A stretch of 64,000 nucleotides of DNA from Clostridiaceae bacterium Marseille-Q4143. Its GTDB lineage: Bacteria; Bacillota; Clostridia; Lachnospirales; Lachnospiraceae. The DNA is taken from assembly GCA_018228645.1 (NCBI GenBank), contig CP073693.1, forward strand, positions 1,926,253 through 1,990,252, in the 5' to 3' direction. Under the pieces are notes generated by a model. It was not told the origin of the DNA. It saw only the letters and a program-made list of their open reading frames with translations, and ran no database searches. Numbering within the stretch: position 1 is the stretch's first letter; every line of letters begins with the position of its first letter. The position numbers and the translations under genes were made by a program. Below are positions 1-9,666 of this stretch, in pieces.

Positions 1-87
1 ATCAGAGAAAATATGGACAAACTGAAAGGAAAAGTAGTGTTGGATACCAGACATATCTGTTTCCTGGATGGAACCTACCGCTTGTAG
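1..87 (+). CDS. 3' end of a probable nucleotide-sugar dehydrogenase (partial)
   Basis: The frame is open from base 1 and ends at TAG 85-87, giving 28 residues that include KGKVVLDTRHICF. The pattern 'L-K-G-K-V-V-x-D-T-R' is typical of the last strand of the C-terminal domain of UDP-glucose/UDP-ManNAc dehydrogenases. Such an enzyme fits the polysaccharide genes that follow 25 bases downstream. The body of the gene is outside the window, so the family call is an inference from a short tail; another Rossmann-fold sugar enzyme is possible. Confidence 0.45.
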   Translation: MRENMDKLKGKVVLDTRHICFLDGTYRL

Positions 88-112
88 AGAAGGGAATGGA
101 GAAACATAATAT

Positions 113-2254
113 ATGAAACAGTTATTTCTGAATGTAAAAGACGGAAGCATGAAGCTCATTGACCAGCCCATGCCCACGGTAAAAGAAAATATGGCTCTGG
201 TGGAGACTTTGTACACGGTAGTCAGTGCCGGTACAGAGAGAGGCCTTGCTTCTTTCGGCGGCAAGAATCTGGTCCAGAAGGCACTGGAGCGTCCGGATCA
301 GGTAAAGAAAGTGTTGGAAAAGCTTTCTACCGATGGGATTGTGACCACTATTGAGAGTGCCTTTAACAAGCTGGCAGAACCGATGCCTATGGGATATTCT
401 GGAGTGGGTCGTGTCATTTCCTGCGGAAAAGGCGTGACGGAAGTACAGGCCGGAGATCTGGTGGCTATGGTAGGTACCGCTTATCACTGCGAGATCAACC
501 GGGTGAGCAGAACTATGCTCACAAAGATTCCGGAAGAATTACAGGATTATCGTCAGGCAGCCTTCTGTGCCCTGGGTGGTATTGCACTGGAGGGGATCCA
601 TCAGGCGGAAGTCGTACCGGGAGAGACCGTAGCAGTCATCGGTATGGGTCTTCTGGGACATATTGTGAGCCGTATTTTAAATGCTTATGGATGTGATGTC
701 ATTGGCTATGACGTGGTGGATAAGACCATGCCAGGTACCAACCTGAAGGCATTTATCAACTCCGGAGATGACAGCGCCGTTGATACGACCAAGGCACTGA
801 CCAGAGGACGTGGTGTGGATAAAGTCATCATCACCGCAGCAGCCAATACCAATGCACCGATGGACCTGGCGGCAGCCATTGCCCGTGACCGCGGTATCAT
901 CTGCATGATCGGTGTAACCCAGATGAACATTGACAGACGCCCGTACTATGAGAGAGAGCTTTCCTTCCGCATTGCCCGTTCTTATGGAGCAGGACGTTAT
1001 GATGCGACCTATGAGCAGAAAGGTATTGATTACCCGATCGGCTATGTGCGTTTTACCGAAGGCCGCAACATCGAGGAATTTGTCCGCCTGCTTGCTCAGG
1101 AAAGAATCAGTCTTTCCGATATCATTACCCATGAGATTCCCTTTGCTCAGGCAGCAGAAGCTTATGAGATGATCACGAAGAACCCGAATCATGAGCGTTA
1201 TATCGGCGTTCTTCTGAAATATGATGAAGAAAATAAAGAAAAATGGAATGGAACCATTCACAATCCGGAGGCAAAGAAATCTGTATCCGGTGATAAGATC
1301 CGTTTGGGACTTATCGGAGCGGGCAACTTTGTACGCAGCACCATGCTTCCGATTATGAAAGAAACGGGACTCTTTGAGTTCCGTGGACTGGCTACTACCG
1401 GCGGTGTAGGCGGTGCTCAGGCAAATAGTGGAACTCCGTTTGCTTATACGACCAATGATTATAAAGAACTGCTGGCAGATCCGGACATTGATCTGATCGC
1501 AGTTTCTACCCAGCATAACAGCCATGCCAAATTTGTCATCGAGGCATTGAATGCTGGAAAGCATGTCTATTGTGAGAAGCCGCTTTGCCTGACTCTGGAT
1601 GAATTACAGCAGATTAAAGAAGCGTATGAGAAATCCGATGGCGAGCTGTTCGTAGGCCTGAACCGGCGTCATGCGCCGCTCATTCAGCAGATCAAGAAGG
1701 ATCTGAAGACGGACCAGATTCCGGCAGTCTATGATTTTATTGGAAATGCGGGATTTATTCCGAAGGATCACTGGGTACATGACGAGGCAGCAGGCGGCGG
1801 CAGAATTCTTGGTGAGGCATGCCATTTTGTGGATCTCATTCAGTATCTGGATGGCAGCGAGCTGGCGGATCTGAATGTAACTGCAGCCTCCAATAATGCT
1901 TATCCCATGAATGATAATGTGCTGATTACTCTGAAGTTCGCATCCGGAGCAGTCGGAAACATTGTATATTCTTCCATGGGTTCCAAAAAGTATCCAAAAG
2001 AACAGCTGCGCGTATTATCCAACGGCTCTGTCTATGAGATGGATAACTTTATCCGTCTGAAGAAATATGGAAGCACGAAGACCGTGACCCATAAGCTGAA
2101 ACAGGATAAAGGCATCAAGGCAGAGTATGAGTACATCTGTCAGGTACTGAAGGGCAAAGAGAAGAATACCGTGATCCAGGATGCATTCCGTGGTCAGGAG
2201 CTTCTGATCAAAGCCATGAACAAGGTAAAGACCGATGAGAACGCTGGTTTATGA
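113..2254 (+). CDS. Two-domain oxidoreductase: zinc-ADH-like domain fused to Gfo/Idh/MocA domain
   Basis: The protein has 713 residues. The first half is a medium-chain (alcohol-dehydrogenase-like) reductase with a nucleotide-binding GMGLLG at about residues 177-182. The second half starts near residue 395 with a new Rossmann motif (GLIGAGNF) and has the Gfo/Idh/MocA motif CEKPL near residue 490. Such fusions are common in exopolysaccharide and O-antigen clusters and probably act on a nucleotide-linked or lipid-linked sugar in the cytoplasm; the substrate is unknown. GGAG at 99-102 precedes the ATG. Its 3' end overlaps the next gene by 20 bases, which indicates translational coupling. I could not identify the classic zinc-ligand pattern in the first domain. 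Confidence 0.85.
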   Translation: MKQLFLNVKDGSMKLIDQPMPTVKENMALVETLYTVVSAGTERGLASFGGKNLVQKALERPDQVKKVLEKLSTDGIVTTIESAFNKLAEPMPMGYSGVGRVISCGKGVTEVQAGDLVAMVGTAYHCEINRVSRTMLTKIPEELQDYRQAAFCALGGIALEGIHQAEVVPGETVAVIGMGLLGHIVSRILNAYGCDVIGYDVVDKTMPGTNLKAFINSGDDSAVDTTKALTRGRGVDKVIITAAANTNAPMDLAAAIARDRGIICMIGVTQMNIDRRPYYERELSFRIARSYGAGRYDATYEQKGIDYPIGYVRFTEGRNIEEFVRLLAQERISLSDIITHEIPFAQAAEAYEMITKNPNHERYIGVLLKYDEENKEKWNGTIHNPEAKKSVSGDKIRLGLIGAGNFVRSTMLPIMKETGLFEFRGLATTGGVGGAQANSGTPFAYTTNDYKELLADPDIDLIAVSTQHNSHAKFVIEALNAGKHVYCEKPLCLTLDELQQIKEAYEKSDGELFVGLNRRHAPLIQQIKKDLKTDQIPAVYDFIGNAGFIPKDHWVHDEAAGGGRILGEACHFVDLIQYLDGSELADLNVTAASNNAYPMNDNVLITLKFASGAVGNIVYSSMGSKKYPKEQLRVLSNGSVYEMDNFIRLKKYGSTKTVTHKLKQDKGIKAEYEYICQVLKGKEKNTVIQDAFRGQELLIKAMNKVKTDENAGL

Positions 2255-3224
2255 TGTAGCGGCGGACAGCGGCGGAGCAGCGACGGTTCTTCAGAGCTTT
2301 TATGAAGAATTTAAGAAAGATACAGAAAATGAATACATTTTCGTACTCAGTGTCTATGAACTTCCGGAGACAGAGAATATCAAAGTACTGAATTTCCCGG
2401 AAGTGAAGAAAAGCATGCTGCACCGGCTGTATTTTGATCACTTCGTGGCCCATAAGCTGGTAAAAAAATATAAAGCTGACCGGGTATTGTCTCTGCAAAA
2501 CATTGAACTTCCACATACGAATGTGCCGCAGACGGTGTATGAACATAATGCGCTTCCCTTTTCAGAATATAAATTTAAGCCATGGGAGGCATTCCGTCCC
2601 TGGTACAGTCAGCAGATTCTTGGCCGGATGATGAAAAAATCCATCCGCAGAGCGGAAAAGGTGCTGGTGCAGACCAACTGGATGAAGGAAGAGATCATCC
2701 GTCAGTGCGGCATTCCGGCTGACCGGGTGGAAGTGAAGTTTCCGCCGGTAAAGATGCTGAAAACCCATCCATGGAAGATGGATGAGACCTGCCCGACGTT
2801 CTTCTATCCGGCAGGACCGCCTGCATATAAGAATCACCGAACATTTTTAAAGGCCTGTGAGTTGTTAAAAGAGCAGGGCATGGAAGATTACCGGGTGATC
2901 TGGACCGTGACGGGAGAAGAAAATGAGGGTATGAAGAAGTTGAAAGCGGAGGCAGAAGAAAAGCAGCTTCCGATCGAGTTCATTGGCCCGGTGCCGCGAA
3001 CACAGCTCTTTGAACAGTATGCGTCTTCCGTGTTGGTATTTCCGTCGTACATTGAGACGATTGGTTTACCATTGCTGGAAGCAAGATCTGTTGGTGCACC
3101 GATTCTGTCTGCAGACTGCCTGTATGCAAGAGATGGCGTGGGAGATTATGAACGGGCAGAATTTTATCCGCCAATGGATGCAGAAAAATTGCGGTGGTTG
3201 CTTATAGAATGGATGAGAAAGTAG
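2235..3224 (+). CDS. GT4-type glycosyltransferase
   Basis: The 329-residue protein has the GT-B fold signature of family GT4: a C-terminal nucleotide-sugar site with E-T-I-G-L-P-L-L-E-A (the E-x7-E retaining motif) near residue 275, preceded by a beta-strand/loop FFYPAGPPAYKNH that resembles the donor-domain start of these enzymes. It probably adds one sugar to a lipid-linked repeat unit on the cytoplasmic face of the membrane. It overlaps the upstream oxidoreductase by 20 bases and is followed after 9 bases by a membrane protein, so it is part of the same transcription unit. Donor and acceptor cannot be read from sequence. Confidence 0.82.
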   Translation: MRTLVYDVAADSGGAATVLQSFYEEFKKDTENEYIFVLSVYELPETENIKVLNFPEVKKSMLHRLYFDHFVAHKLVKKYKADRVLSLQNIELPHTNVPQTVYEHNALPFSEYKFKPWEAFRPWYSQQILGRMMKKSIRRAEKVLVQTNWMKEEIIRQCGIPADRVEVKFPPVKMLKTHPWKMDETCPTFFYPAGPPAYKNHRTFLKACELLKEQGMEDYRVIWTVTGEENEGMKKLKAEAEEKQLPIEFIGPVPRTQLFEQYASSVLVFPSYIETIGLPLLEARSVGAPILSADCLYARDGVGDYERAEFYPPMDAEKLRWLLIEWMRK

Positions 3225-3233
3225 AGAGAACAA

Positions 3234-4820
3234 ATGGGTATGGAATGGAATAGGGAAAAAACAGAAAAGGCATTTGTTATATTTGGAAAAGTTATGCTGG
3301 TGGCAGTGGTGATTCTGAATGCATGGCTGACCTATAAATGTTACTTTAATTTCCTTAGATCAGATGATTCATCAGAACTTGTAATGTCAAGATTATTATC
3401 TAAAGAAGGTGGAATTTTATCCGGTAACTGGTATTATTCTACAGAACTTGAAATTTTGAATACACAGTTGGTGTACTCGTTGTTGTTTCATTTTACTTCT
3501 GATTTTAAATTTGTTCGAATCGCGGGACAAATTATTTTGACAATATTATTTTTGGGAAGCTATTATTTTTGCTTGTATAGTATGGATTCTCAAAAAGCAG
3601 AAAATCGTTTCTGGAAGACCGCATTTTTAACAATATTACCGATCAGTTCCGCGTGGATTTATCTGATTATGAAAGCATATTATATTCCAATTACCGGAAT
3701 TGGGTTTCTCGCACTGGGACTTGCATGTCAGGCACAAAAAGAAGGACTCAGTAAGAAAAGAAAAGCAGTGCTGTTTGCGCTTGGCAGTGTGCTTGCATTC
3801 GTGAGCTGTCTGGAAGGACTGCGCCATATTCAGTTGGCATATCTGCCTCTTGTTGCAGGCTTTTTATGGATCTGGTGGAACGAAAGAGAAAACAAGGAAT
3901 GGAATGACAGCATGTTCCATCTGCCACGCGGATTTTTGTTCAGCGTGGGATGGTTATGCTTTGCACTTGCCGGATATCTGGTAAATGCAGGGATATTAAG
4001 TAAAGTTTATCATTATGATACGCAGGAAAAAACATTTTTCCCCGCAGAAATTATGTTGGAAACGTTCCAAAATGTACTGAATGCATTCCTGAATGTAACT
4101 GGGTATGAAGGAGAATATGAGCTGGTTTCATTTGGCGGAATCTGCAATGCTCTGGCGGTAGTTTTTGCATTGACCATTGTTTACTGTCTGTGGAAAGTTG
4201 TACGGAATATGAGAACAATGTCACTGCAGATGCAGCTGGTTTCGGCTTATGCGCTGTTATCTTTTGGTATTGGAATGTTTATTTATATTCTGGTAGACCG
4301 GGTAGAAGCAAGATGGGTAATGTCTGGAAGTGTGGCATTATTTTTATTGCTTTTGTTATTGGAAAATCTGCCCTGGAGAAAAGGTTATGTCCTTTTGGCT
4401 GCTTTTTATATGGTCATGATTGTTTTGGGTGGAAGAGAATATAAGAATATCTGTGCTAATACACAGAATGAAGAATTGCGGGATGTGTATGAGTTCATTA
4501 TGAACAGTGACTATACATTTGGATATTCTACTTTCAGACCTGGAAATCTTATGACAGAACTGACAAATGGAAAAATAGATTTAAGCATTATAAAAATGGA
4601 TACAGCAAATAATAAGCTGAAGAAGAGACACTGGCTTACATCTACAGAAACGCCGGTATATGATGGAGCTTTTCCTGTGATCATGGAAAAAGAACGGATA
4701 GAAGAGGATTTTGAGATCCCGGAAGATTGGAACATGGTATTGGATACGGATAAGTATTGGGTATACGAGCTGTCAGATCAGCAGGCATTCGAAGAATATC
4801 TCAATAAGAGGGAATTATGA
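3234..4820 (+). CDS. Polytopic membrane protein, GT-C glycosyltransferase-like
   Basis: This 528-residue protein has about 10-11 hydrophobic segments and a first extracytoplasmic loop (about residues 40-75) with an acidic pair, RSDDSSELVMSRLL, followed by a conserved-looking NWYYSTELEILNTQL. An acidic D-D or D-x-D motif in that loop is the hallmark of GT-C enzymes that use lipid-phosphate sugars. A soluble tail of about 110 residues faces outward. It shares its job description with the next gene, which starts inside its stop codon (ATGA). Wzy-like polymerase is an alternative. The coding sequence is clearly more AT-rich than the genes before it. Confidence 0.6.
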   Translation: MGMEWNREKTEKAFVIFGKVMLVAVVILNAWLTYKCYFNFLRSDDSSELVMSRLLSKEGGILSGNWYYSTELEILNTQLVYSLLFHFTSDFKFVRIAGQIILTILFLGSYYFCLYSMDSQKAENRFWKTAFLTILPISSAWIYLIMKAYYIPITGIGFLALGLACQAQKEGLSKKRKAVLFALGSVLAFVSCLEGLRHIQLAYLPLVAGFLWIWWNERENKEWNDSMFHLPRGFLFSVGWLCFALAGYLVNAGILSKVYHYDTQEKTFFPAEIMLETFQNVLNAFLNVTGYEGEYELVSFGGICNALAVVFALTIVYCLWKVVRNMRTMSLQMQLVSAYALLSFGIGMFIYILVDRVEARWVMSGSVALFLLLLLLENLPWRKGYVLLAAFYMVMIVLGGREYKNICANTQNEELRDVYEFIMNSDYTFGYSTFRPGNLMTELTNGKIDLSIIKMDTANNKLKKRHWLTSTETPVYDGAFPVIMEKERIEEDFEIPEDWNMVLDTDKYWVYELSDQQAFEEYLNKREL

Positions 4821-6487
4821 AAAAATTAAAGAGATTAGATAAAGCAGATGTTATTTTTGGGGTATTGCTGACAGCTGTGATATTCATACATTTATCGAGA
4901 ATCCGACTTGGAAATGTAGATATTGACGAGGGATTTTATTTGACAGTTCCTTATCGACTGGCGCAGGGAGAAAGCCTTCTGGCAGATGAATGGCATGTAT
5001 CCCAGCTGGTAGGATTCCTGTTGTATCCATTTGTAAAATGTTATTTGCTCATCCATGGGAACACAGAAGGAATCTATCTTGCGTCAAGATATGTATATCT
5101 GGCATGTCTGACAGGAAGTGCAATCGTTTCTTATATATTGCTGCGAAAGAGAAACAGATATATGGCAGCCATTGCCAATATTATGTTTGCTCTTTTTACC
5201 CATGCATGTCTGAGAACATTGAGTTACAACACCATCGGTATGCTGGCAGTCTGGCTTATGGCATCCGTTCTGATGGCAGATTTAAAAGCGTTCCGGCTGC
5301 AGCATTTTATAACCGGGGTTTTGCTTGCCTGTGCAGTATTGTGCTGCCCATATATGATATTGGCATATGTGCTGTATATGATTGCCTGTCTCTGGAAAAG
5401 ACAGAAAAAAGAAACCTTTGGAATAGAGGCCTGGGGATGGGTGACAGCAGGTTCGGGATTTATTGCACTGATATTTATTGGTTTTGTGTTATCCAGAACT
5501 TCATTTGCGACTGTTTTGGAAAGCATCGGTTATATTCTGACTGATCCGGCGCACAAACAAAAAGGAATAATGGCTTTTATGGAGCCGGTATTCTGGTTTG
5601 TAAACTGGTTCAAACTATATTTCCTGGCTTTTTTGGCGGGTGGCATAATAGCGGTGCTTTGCAGAAAATACAGACGTTTTATGCTGGTATGCATTACGCT
5701 GCTGAATGCATTGTTTCTTGTTTTGCTGGCGGTATTTAAAACTTCAGGAATTGGAAAACATGCAGTCGCTTTGCCATTTGCACTGGTCGGTATCCTTTGC
5801 TTTTGGATGACAGAGAAAAAGGACTGGGATTTGTTTACAAAGGGATGGATGCTTGGAATGATTTATGCACTTTGCATGAATCTGTCGAGCAATCAGGGAA
5901 TTTATGTAATGTGTAATGCCAGCCTGATATCTTCCTGTACATCGCTGTTTATGCTGTATGATTTCGACAAAGAGAATCTGACAGAAAAAATATTCCCGTG
6001 GTGTTTTGCGGGTCTGATTCTGGTGCAGTTGTCAGCTCAGGTATATATTAATATGAATTATGTATATTGGGAGGATGACGGAGAAGCATTAAACTGTGAG
6101 ATTACAGAAGGACCATTAAAAGGAATCATTACAACTGAAGAAAAGAAAAAGTTAAACGATGAAAATTATCAACTGATTCAGGAACTGGGAGATTTACAGG
6201 GAAAACATATTTTGTTTTATAATATGTTTCCACAGGGATATTTAATGGCAGAAGATGCAAATAATGCGTCTTTTTCAGGATGGATCAAAGAGTACAATTT
6301 AGATAATGAAAAATTTAAAGAGTATTATAAGATTTATCCGGAGAAAGTACCTGATATTATTTTTGTGGATTCCAGAGAAACTTCAGGATGGGATGACGAA
6401 GAATGGGATCAGTGGTGTGAAGAAAATGGATATGCCAGCAGGCATGTCCTGAAGAATGAACGTATTTTATTTAAGCAAAATGAGTGA
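4817..6487 (+). CDS. Polytopic membrane protein, GT-C glycosyltransferase-like
   Basis: The protein has 556 residues. After the first transmembrane segment it carries NVDIDEGFYLTVPYRL, an acidic D-x-D-E motif placed where GT-C transferases keep their catalytic loop. About ten further transmembrane segments follow, then a C-terminal soluble domain of about 130 residues (from residue 420) that probably binds the acceptor outside the membrane. The start overlaps the previous stop (4817-4820), so the two GT-C-like proteins are translated together and may act in succession or as partners. No specific family could be assigned with certainty. Confidence 0.6.
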   Translation: MKKLKRLDKADVIFGVLLTAVIFIHLSRIRLGNVDIDEGFYLTVPYRLAQGESLLADEWHVSQLVGFLLYPFVKCYLLIHGNTEGIYLASRYVYLACLTGSAIVSYILLRKRNRYMAAIANIMFALFTHACLRTLSYNTIGMLAVWLMASVLMADLKAFRLQHFITGVLLACAVLCCPYMILAYVLYMIACLWKRQKKETFGIEAWGWVTAGSGFIALIFIGFVLSRTSFATVLESIGYILTDPAHKQKGIMAFMEPVFWFVNWFKLYFLAFLAGGIIAVLCRKYRRFMLVCITLLNALFLVLLAVFKTSGIGKHAVALPFALVGILCFWMTEKKDWDLFTKGWMLGMIYALCMNLSSNQGIYVMCNASLISSCTSLFMLYDFDKENLTEKIFPWCFAGLILVQLSAQVYINMNYVYWEDDGEALNCEITEGPLKGIITTEEKKKLNDENYQLIQELGDLQGKHILFYNMFPQGYLMAEDANNASFSGWIKEYNLDNEKFKEYYKIYPEKVPDIIFVDSRETSGWDDEEWDQWCEENGYASRHVLKNERILFKQNE

Positions 6488-6493
6488 AAAAGA

Positions 6494-6526
6494 TTGAAAA
6501 AATGAAGTAAATAGTATATATTTACT
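6494..6526 (+). promoter_or_regulatory. Promoter with overlapping inverted repeat
   Basis: TTGAAA (6494-6499) is followed after 17 bases by TATATT (6517-6522). An inverted repeat with 8-base arms, AGTAAATA at 6506-6513 and TATTTACT at 6519-6526, covers the spacer and the -10 box. It could be an operator or a weak terminator for the upstream operon. It lies 40 bases in front of the SEC-C gene. Confidence 0.45.
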
Positions 6527-6565
6527 CTATGTTTATTTTTAGCAATAAAAGAAGGATGGTTTAAT

Positions 6566-7075
6566 ATGGCATTATTAAAAGAGTGGCATAAAATTGCCTA
6601 TGATGAGAAAAAAGATAAAGGAACTCTCCAGAGATTCTGGGCGAACTACTTTAACCTGGAAAAAGGAGTTTATGAGAAACTTCTTGCTGATCCGGATACG
6701 GAAGTAAAAGGAACCGTAAAAGAGCTGGCTGAAAAATATGGTTTAAGCGTTATGGAGATGACCGGATTCCTGGATGGTATCAATGAGAGCCTGGTAGAGG
6801 CAAACCCGATCGAAGAGATGGAAGAAGATACCGTTGTCAGCCTGAAATTTGACAAAGAAAAACTGTACAAGAACATGGTTGATGCAAAAGCTGATTGGTT
6901 GTATGAACTGCCGCAGTGGGATGAGATCTTTGATAAAGAGAAAAAACATGCGCTGTATCTGGAGCAGAAGAAATCCGGTACCATCGTAAAAGGTAAAAAG
7001 ATCGGTCGTAACGATCCGTGTCCGTGCGGAAGTGGCAAGAAGTACAAACAGTGCTGTGGAAAACATAACAAATAA
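6566..7075 (+). CDS. SEC-C metal-binding motif protein
   Basis: The 169-residue protein ends in a SEC-C zinc motif, [19 protein letters not shown] (about residues 149-167), the same C-x-C-x8-C-C module found at the SecA C terminus and in YecA-type proteins. The first 140 residues are helical and acidic. The function is unknown; SEC-C proteins often bind ribosomes, SecB or other partners. The gene has its own promoter and is flanked by a terminator, so it looks like an insertion into the polysaccharide cluster rather than a member of the pathway. Its codon use resembles the housekeeping genes, not the AT-rich neighbours. Confidence 0.8.
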   Translation: MALLKEWHKIAYDEKKDKGTLQRFWANYFNLEKGVYEKLLADPDTEVKGTVKELAEKYGLSVMEMTGFLDGINESLVEANPIEEMEEDTVVSLKFDKEKLYKNMVDAKADWLYELPQWDEIFDKEKKHALYLEQKKSGTIVKGKKIGRNDPCPCGSGKKYKQCCGKHNK

Positions 7076-7103
7076 ATACACATAGTAAAATATAACAAAA
7101 GAT

Positions 7104-7142
7104 AGTGGTGTTGTCAGAAGCTGATAGCGCCACTTATTTGTT
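7104..7142 (+). terminator. Terminator after the SEC-C gene
   Basis: A 14-base-pair stem (7104-7117 with 7121-7134, three G-T pairs) has a 3-base loop and runs into TATTTGTT. The T run is broken, so termination may be partial, with read-through into the flippase gene. Confidence 0.5.
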
Positions 7143-7177
7143 AATGAAACAATATACAAATAAAAGGTTATAAAATA

Positions 7178-8701
7178 ATGAAAGTAAATCAGAAAAAAGC
7201 AGGAGTGCTGCTAACTTATCTGGCACAAGGAATTCATATTGTCTCAGGACTGTTATACACACCGATTATGCTGCGGTTGTTGGGACAGAGTGAATATGGC
7301 CTGTATCAGCTGGTTGCTTCTGTTGTATCGTATTTAAGCGTGTTAAGTCTTGGATTTAACAGTTCTTATATGCGTTTTTATACAATGGTAAAAAAAGAAG
7401 GGGATGAAGAAAAAGTCGCCAGCTTTAATGGTATGTTCATGACGATTTTTCTTATTATTTCTGGAATTTGCCTGTTCTGTGGCGCTGTCATGCTTGGAAA
7501 TATCCAATGGATTTTCGGAACAGGACTTACAACCGCAGAATATGCAAAAGCAAAAATCCTGCTGGCTTTAATGGTGTTTAATCTTGCATTGACATTTCCT
7601 GCAAGTGTATATGATTCTTTTATGACTTCGCATGAAAGATTCCTTTTGCAGAGACTACTTAGAGTATTGCAGTATCTCTTTAATCCGTTTATTACATTGC
7701 CATTACTGATTATGGGTTATGGATCAGTTGCCATGGTACTTGTAACAACGGGATTGACCATTGCGAAATTAATTGCAAGTATTATTTATTGCGTACGAAA
7801 TCTTCATATAAAAATGCGTTTTAAAAATTTCCAGCTTGGTTTATTAAAAGAAATGTGGGTATTTACATTTTTCATCTTTATTAATATGATCGTAGATCAA
7901 GTAAACTGGAGTGTAGACAAATTTTTGTTAGGTAGATTTAGTGGAACTATAGCAGTAGCGGTATATGGTGTTGGAAGTCAGCTTAACAACATGTATCTTC
8001 AGGTATCAACAGCAATTTCAAATGTATTTGTCCCACAGGTAAATAAGCTGGTTGTGGAAGAAAATGATGATACTGCACTTACAAAGCTTTTCACAAAAGT
8101 TGGACGAGTTCAGTTTATTGTGTTATCACTGATTGTAATGGGATTCATTTTCCTTGGAAAAGAATTTATTTCTTTATGGGCTGGTGAGAATTATATAGAA
8201 TCTTATGCGATTACTTTATTGTTAATTGTGCCGGTAACCATCCCCTTAATTCAGAATCTGGGAATTGAAATTCAAAGGGCAAAGAACCTGCATAGAGTCA
8301 GATCGGTAGTATACTTGTGTATAGCAATCAGTAATGTCCTGATCAGCATTCCGTTTATAAAAATATGGGGACCGTCTGGTGCTGCTTTAGGAACTGCAAT
8401 TTCTCTTATTGTTGGAAATATTATTTTTATGAACATTTATTACCAAAAACGAATTGGTCTGGATATTCTCTATTTTTGGAGGGAAATTTTAAAATTTATT
8501 CCAGCATTGATAGGACCTTGCATTTTGGGAATTATTTTGAGAAAAGTTTGGGTTATGGATAGCCTTAGTAAGTTCTTTGCTGCAGTCATAATATTCACTG
8601 TGGTATTTGCTGTTTCCATGTGGTGTCTGGGGATGAACGAACAGGAAAAAGATATGGTATTAGGACCACTTAAACGGGTATATAAGAAAAGTAGGAGTTA
8701 A
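7178..8701 (+). CDS. Polysaccharide flippase, Wzx/MATE-like (MVF superfamily)
   Basis: The 507-residue protein has about 12-14 transmembrane helices. The N-terminal pattern, GIHIVSGLLYTPIMLRLLG followed by SEYGLYQLV, is typical of Polysacc_synt/Wzx flippases that move undecaprenyl-linked repeat units across the membrane. A charged loop near residue 90 (KKEGDEEKV) and the pair NWSVDKFLLG in mid-protein fit the family. It sits between the glycosyltransferases and the pyruvylation genes and is followed after 5 bases by the FrhB-like gene, so the three genes are probably co-transcribed. Confidence 0.82.
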   Translation: MKVNQKKAGVLLTYLAQGIHIVSGLLYTPIMLRLLGQSEYGLYQLVASVVSYLSVLSLGFNSSYMRFYTMVKKEGDEEKVASFNGMFMTIFLIISGICLFCGAVMLGNIQWIFGTGLTTAEYAKAKILLALMVFNLALTFPASVYDSFMTSHERFLLQRLLRVLQYLFNPFITLPLLIMGYGSVAMVLVTTGLTIAKLIASIIYCVRNLHIKMRFKNFQLGLLKEMWVFTFFIFINMIVDQVNWSVDKFLLGRFSGTIAVAVYGVGSQLNNMYLQVSTAISNVFVPQVNKLVVEENDDTALTKLFTKVGRVQFIVLSLIVMGFIFLGKEFISLWAGENYIESYAITLLLIVPVTIPLIQNLGIEIQRAKNLHRVRSVVYLCIAISNVLISIPFIKIWGPSGAALGTAISLIVGNIIFMNIYYQKRIGLDILYFWREILKFIPALIGPCILGIILRKVWVMDSLSKFFAAVIIFTVVFAVSMWCLGMNEQEKDMVLGPLKRVYKKSRS

Positions 8702-8706
8702 GAACG

Positions 8707-9666
8707 ATGAAAGAATCACTCGTATATGCATGCTACAACAAAGATGAAAAACTTCGACAGAAGGGATCTTCGGGAAGTGTTTTCTACTTATTGGCTCATT
8801 ATGTTATTTCATGCGGAGGAGTGGTCTTTGGTGCCAGATTTGATGAAAACTGGGAAGTCATGCATGACAAGGCGTCAACGGAAGAAGAACTATTCCCGCT
8901 AATGGGCAGTAAATATCTTCCAAGTAACGTAAAAGAGACTTATCAAAAGGCAGAACTCTGTTTAAAGCAGGAAATTCCGGTACTTTATAGTGGAACACCA
9001 TGTCAGATCAGTGGATTATATTCTTACCTGGGAAAAAACTATCGTAATTTAATTACGGTAGATGTGATTTGTCATGGAGTCCCCAGTCCGGTTATATGGA
9101 GAGAATATTTAAAAGCTGCAGCGAAAGGGAAAACGATAAAGTCTGTTAATTTTCGGAATAAGGACAATGGATGGCTTGATTTTACATTGAAAATAGAGCT
9201 GGAAAATGGAAAGAAAATTCAAAAACCAAGAAGTTATGATGTATTTATGCGTGGTTTTATAAAGAATGCATTTTTAAGACCCAGCTGTTATCAATGTTGC
9301 TTTAAGAACGAAAATGATGAAGCAGACATTACACTGGGAGATTTTTGGGAAGTAAGAAAAAGATGCGAGCCATTATATAATCAATGGGGAACCTCATTGG
9401 TAATGGTGAAGACTGCAAAAGGCCAGCATATTTTTGAAAATATAACAGAAAATTTAGAGTATCAGAAGTTGAGCTGGCAGGAAGCGGGAATTCAAAGTAC
9501 GAATTTTGAAAAATCATCTTTAAAACCATCGTATAGAGAGCAAGTATTTAAACGGAAAAATTCAGAACTTCTGTCTTTTTGTGCGAAAATGACAAGGCCG
9601 CCATATATAAAAAACGAGATAAAGAAGTTAAGAAAATATCTTGGAAAGATAGTAAGGAAACAGTAA
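8707..9666 (+). CDS. FrhB/FdhB C-terminal domain protein (coenzyme F420 hydrogenase beta-like)
   Basis: The 319-residue protein shows the FrhB_FdhB family blocks QKGSSGSVFYLLA (residue 18 on), YSGTPCQISGLYSYL (about 97) and VDVICHGVPSP (about 119), plus a C-x2-C-C cluster, YQCCF, near residue 197 and the ADITLGDFW motif. In Firmicutes and Bacteroides polysaccharide clusters, such proteins are flavin/iron-sulfur redox partners of unknown reaction, often beside pyruvyl transferases. Family members usually begin with a two-cluster ferredoxin domain; here it is missing and the adjacent gene carries one instead. The stop and next start overlap by one base (TAATG). Confidence 0.82.
   Translation: MKESLVYACYNKDEKLRQKGSSGSVFYLLAHYVISCGGVVFGARFDENWEVMHDKASTEEELFPLMGSKYLPSNVKETYQKAELCLKQEIPVLYSGTPCQISGLYSYLGKNYRNLITVDVICHGVPSPVIWREYLKAAAKGKTIKSVNFRNKDNGWLDFTLKIELENGKKIQKPRSYDVFMRGFIKNAFLRPSCYQCCFKNENDEADITLGDFWEVRKRCEPLYNQWGTSLVMVKTAKGQHIFENITENLEYQKLSWQEAGIQSTNFEKSSLKPSYREQVFKRKNSELLSFCAKMTRPPYIKNEIKKLRKYLGKIVRKQ

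Noticed and set aside
677..1564. 295-residue reading frame on the minus strand opposite the oxidoreductase
   Set aside because: It is a shadow of a strongly supported plus-strand gene, with no start signal.
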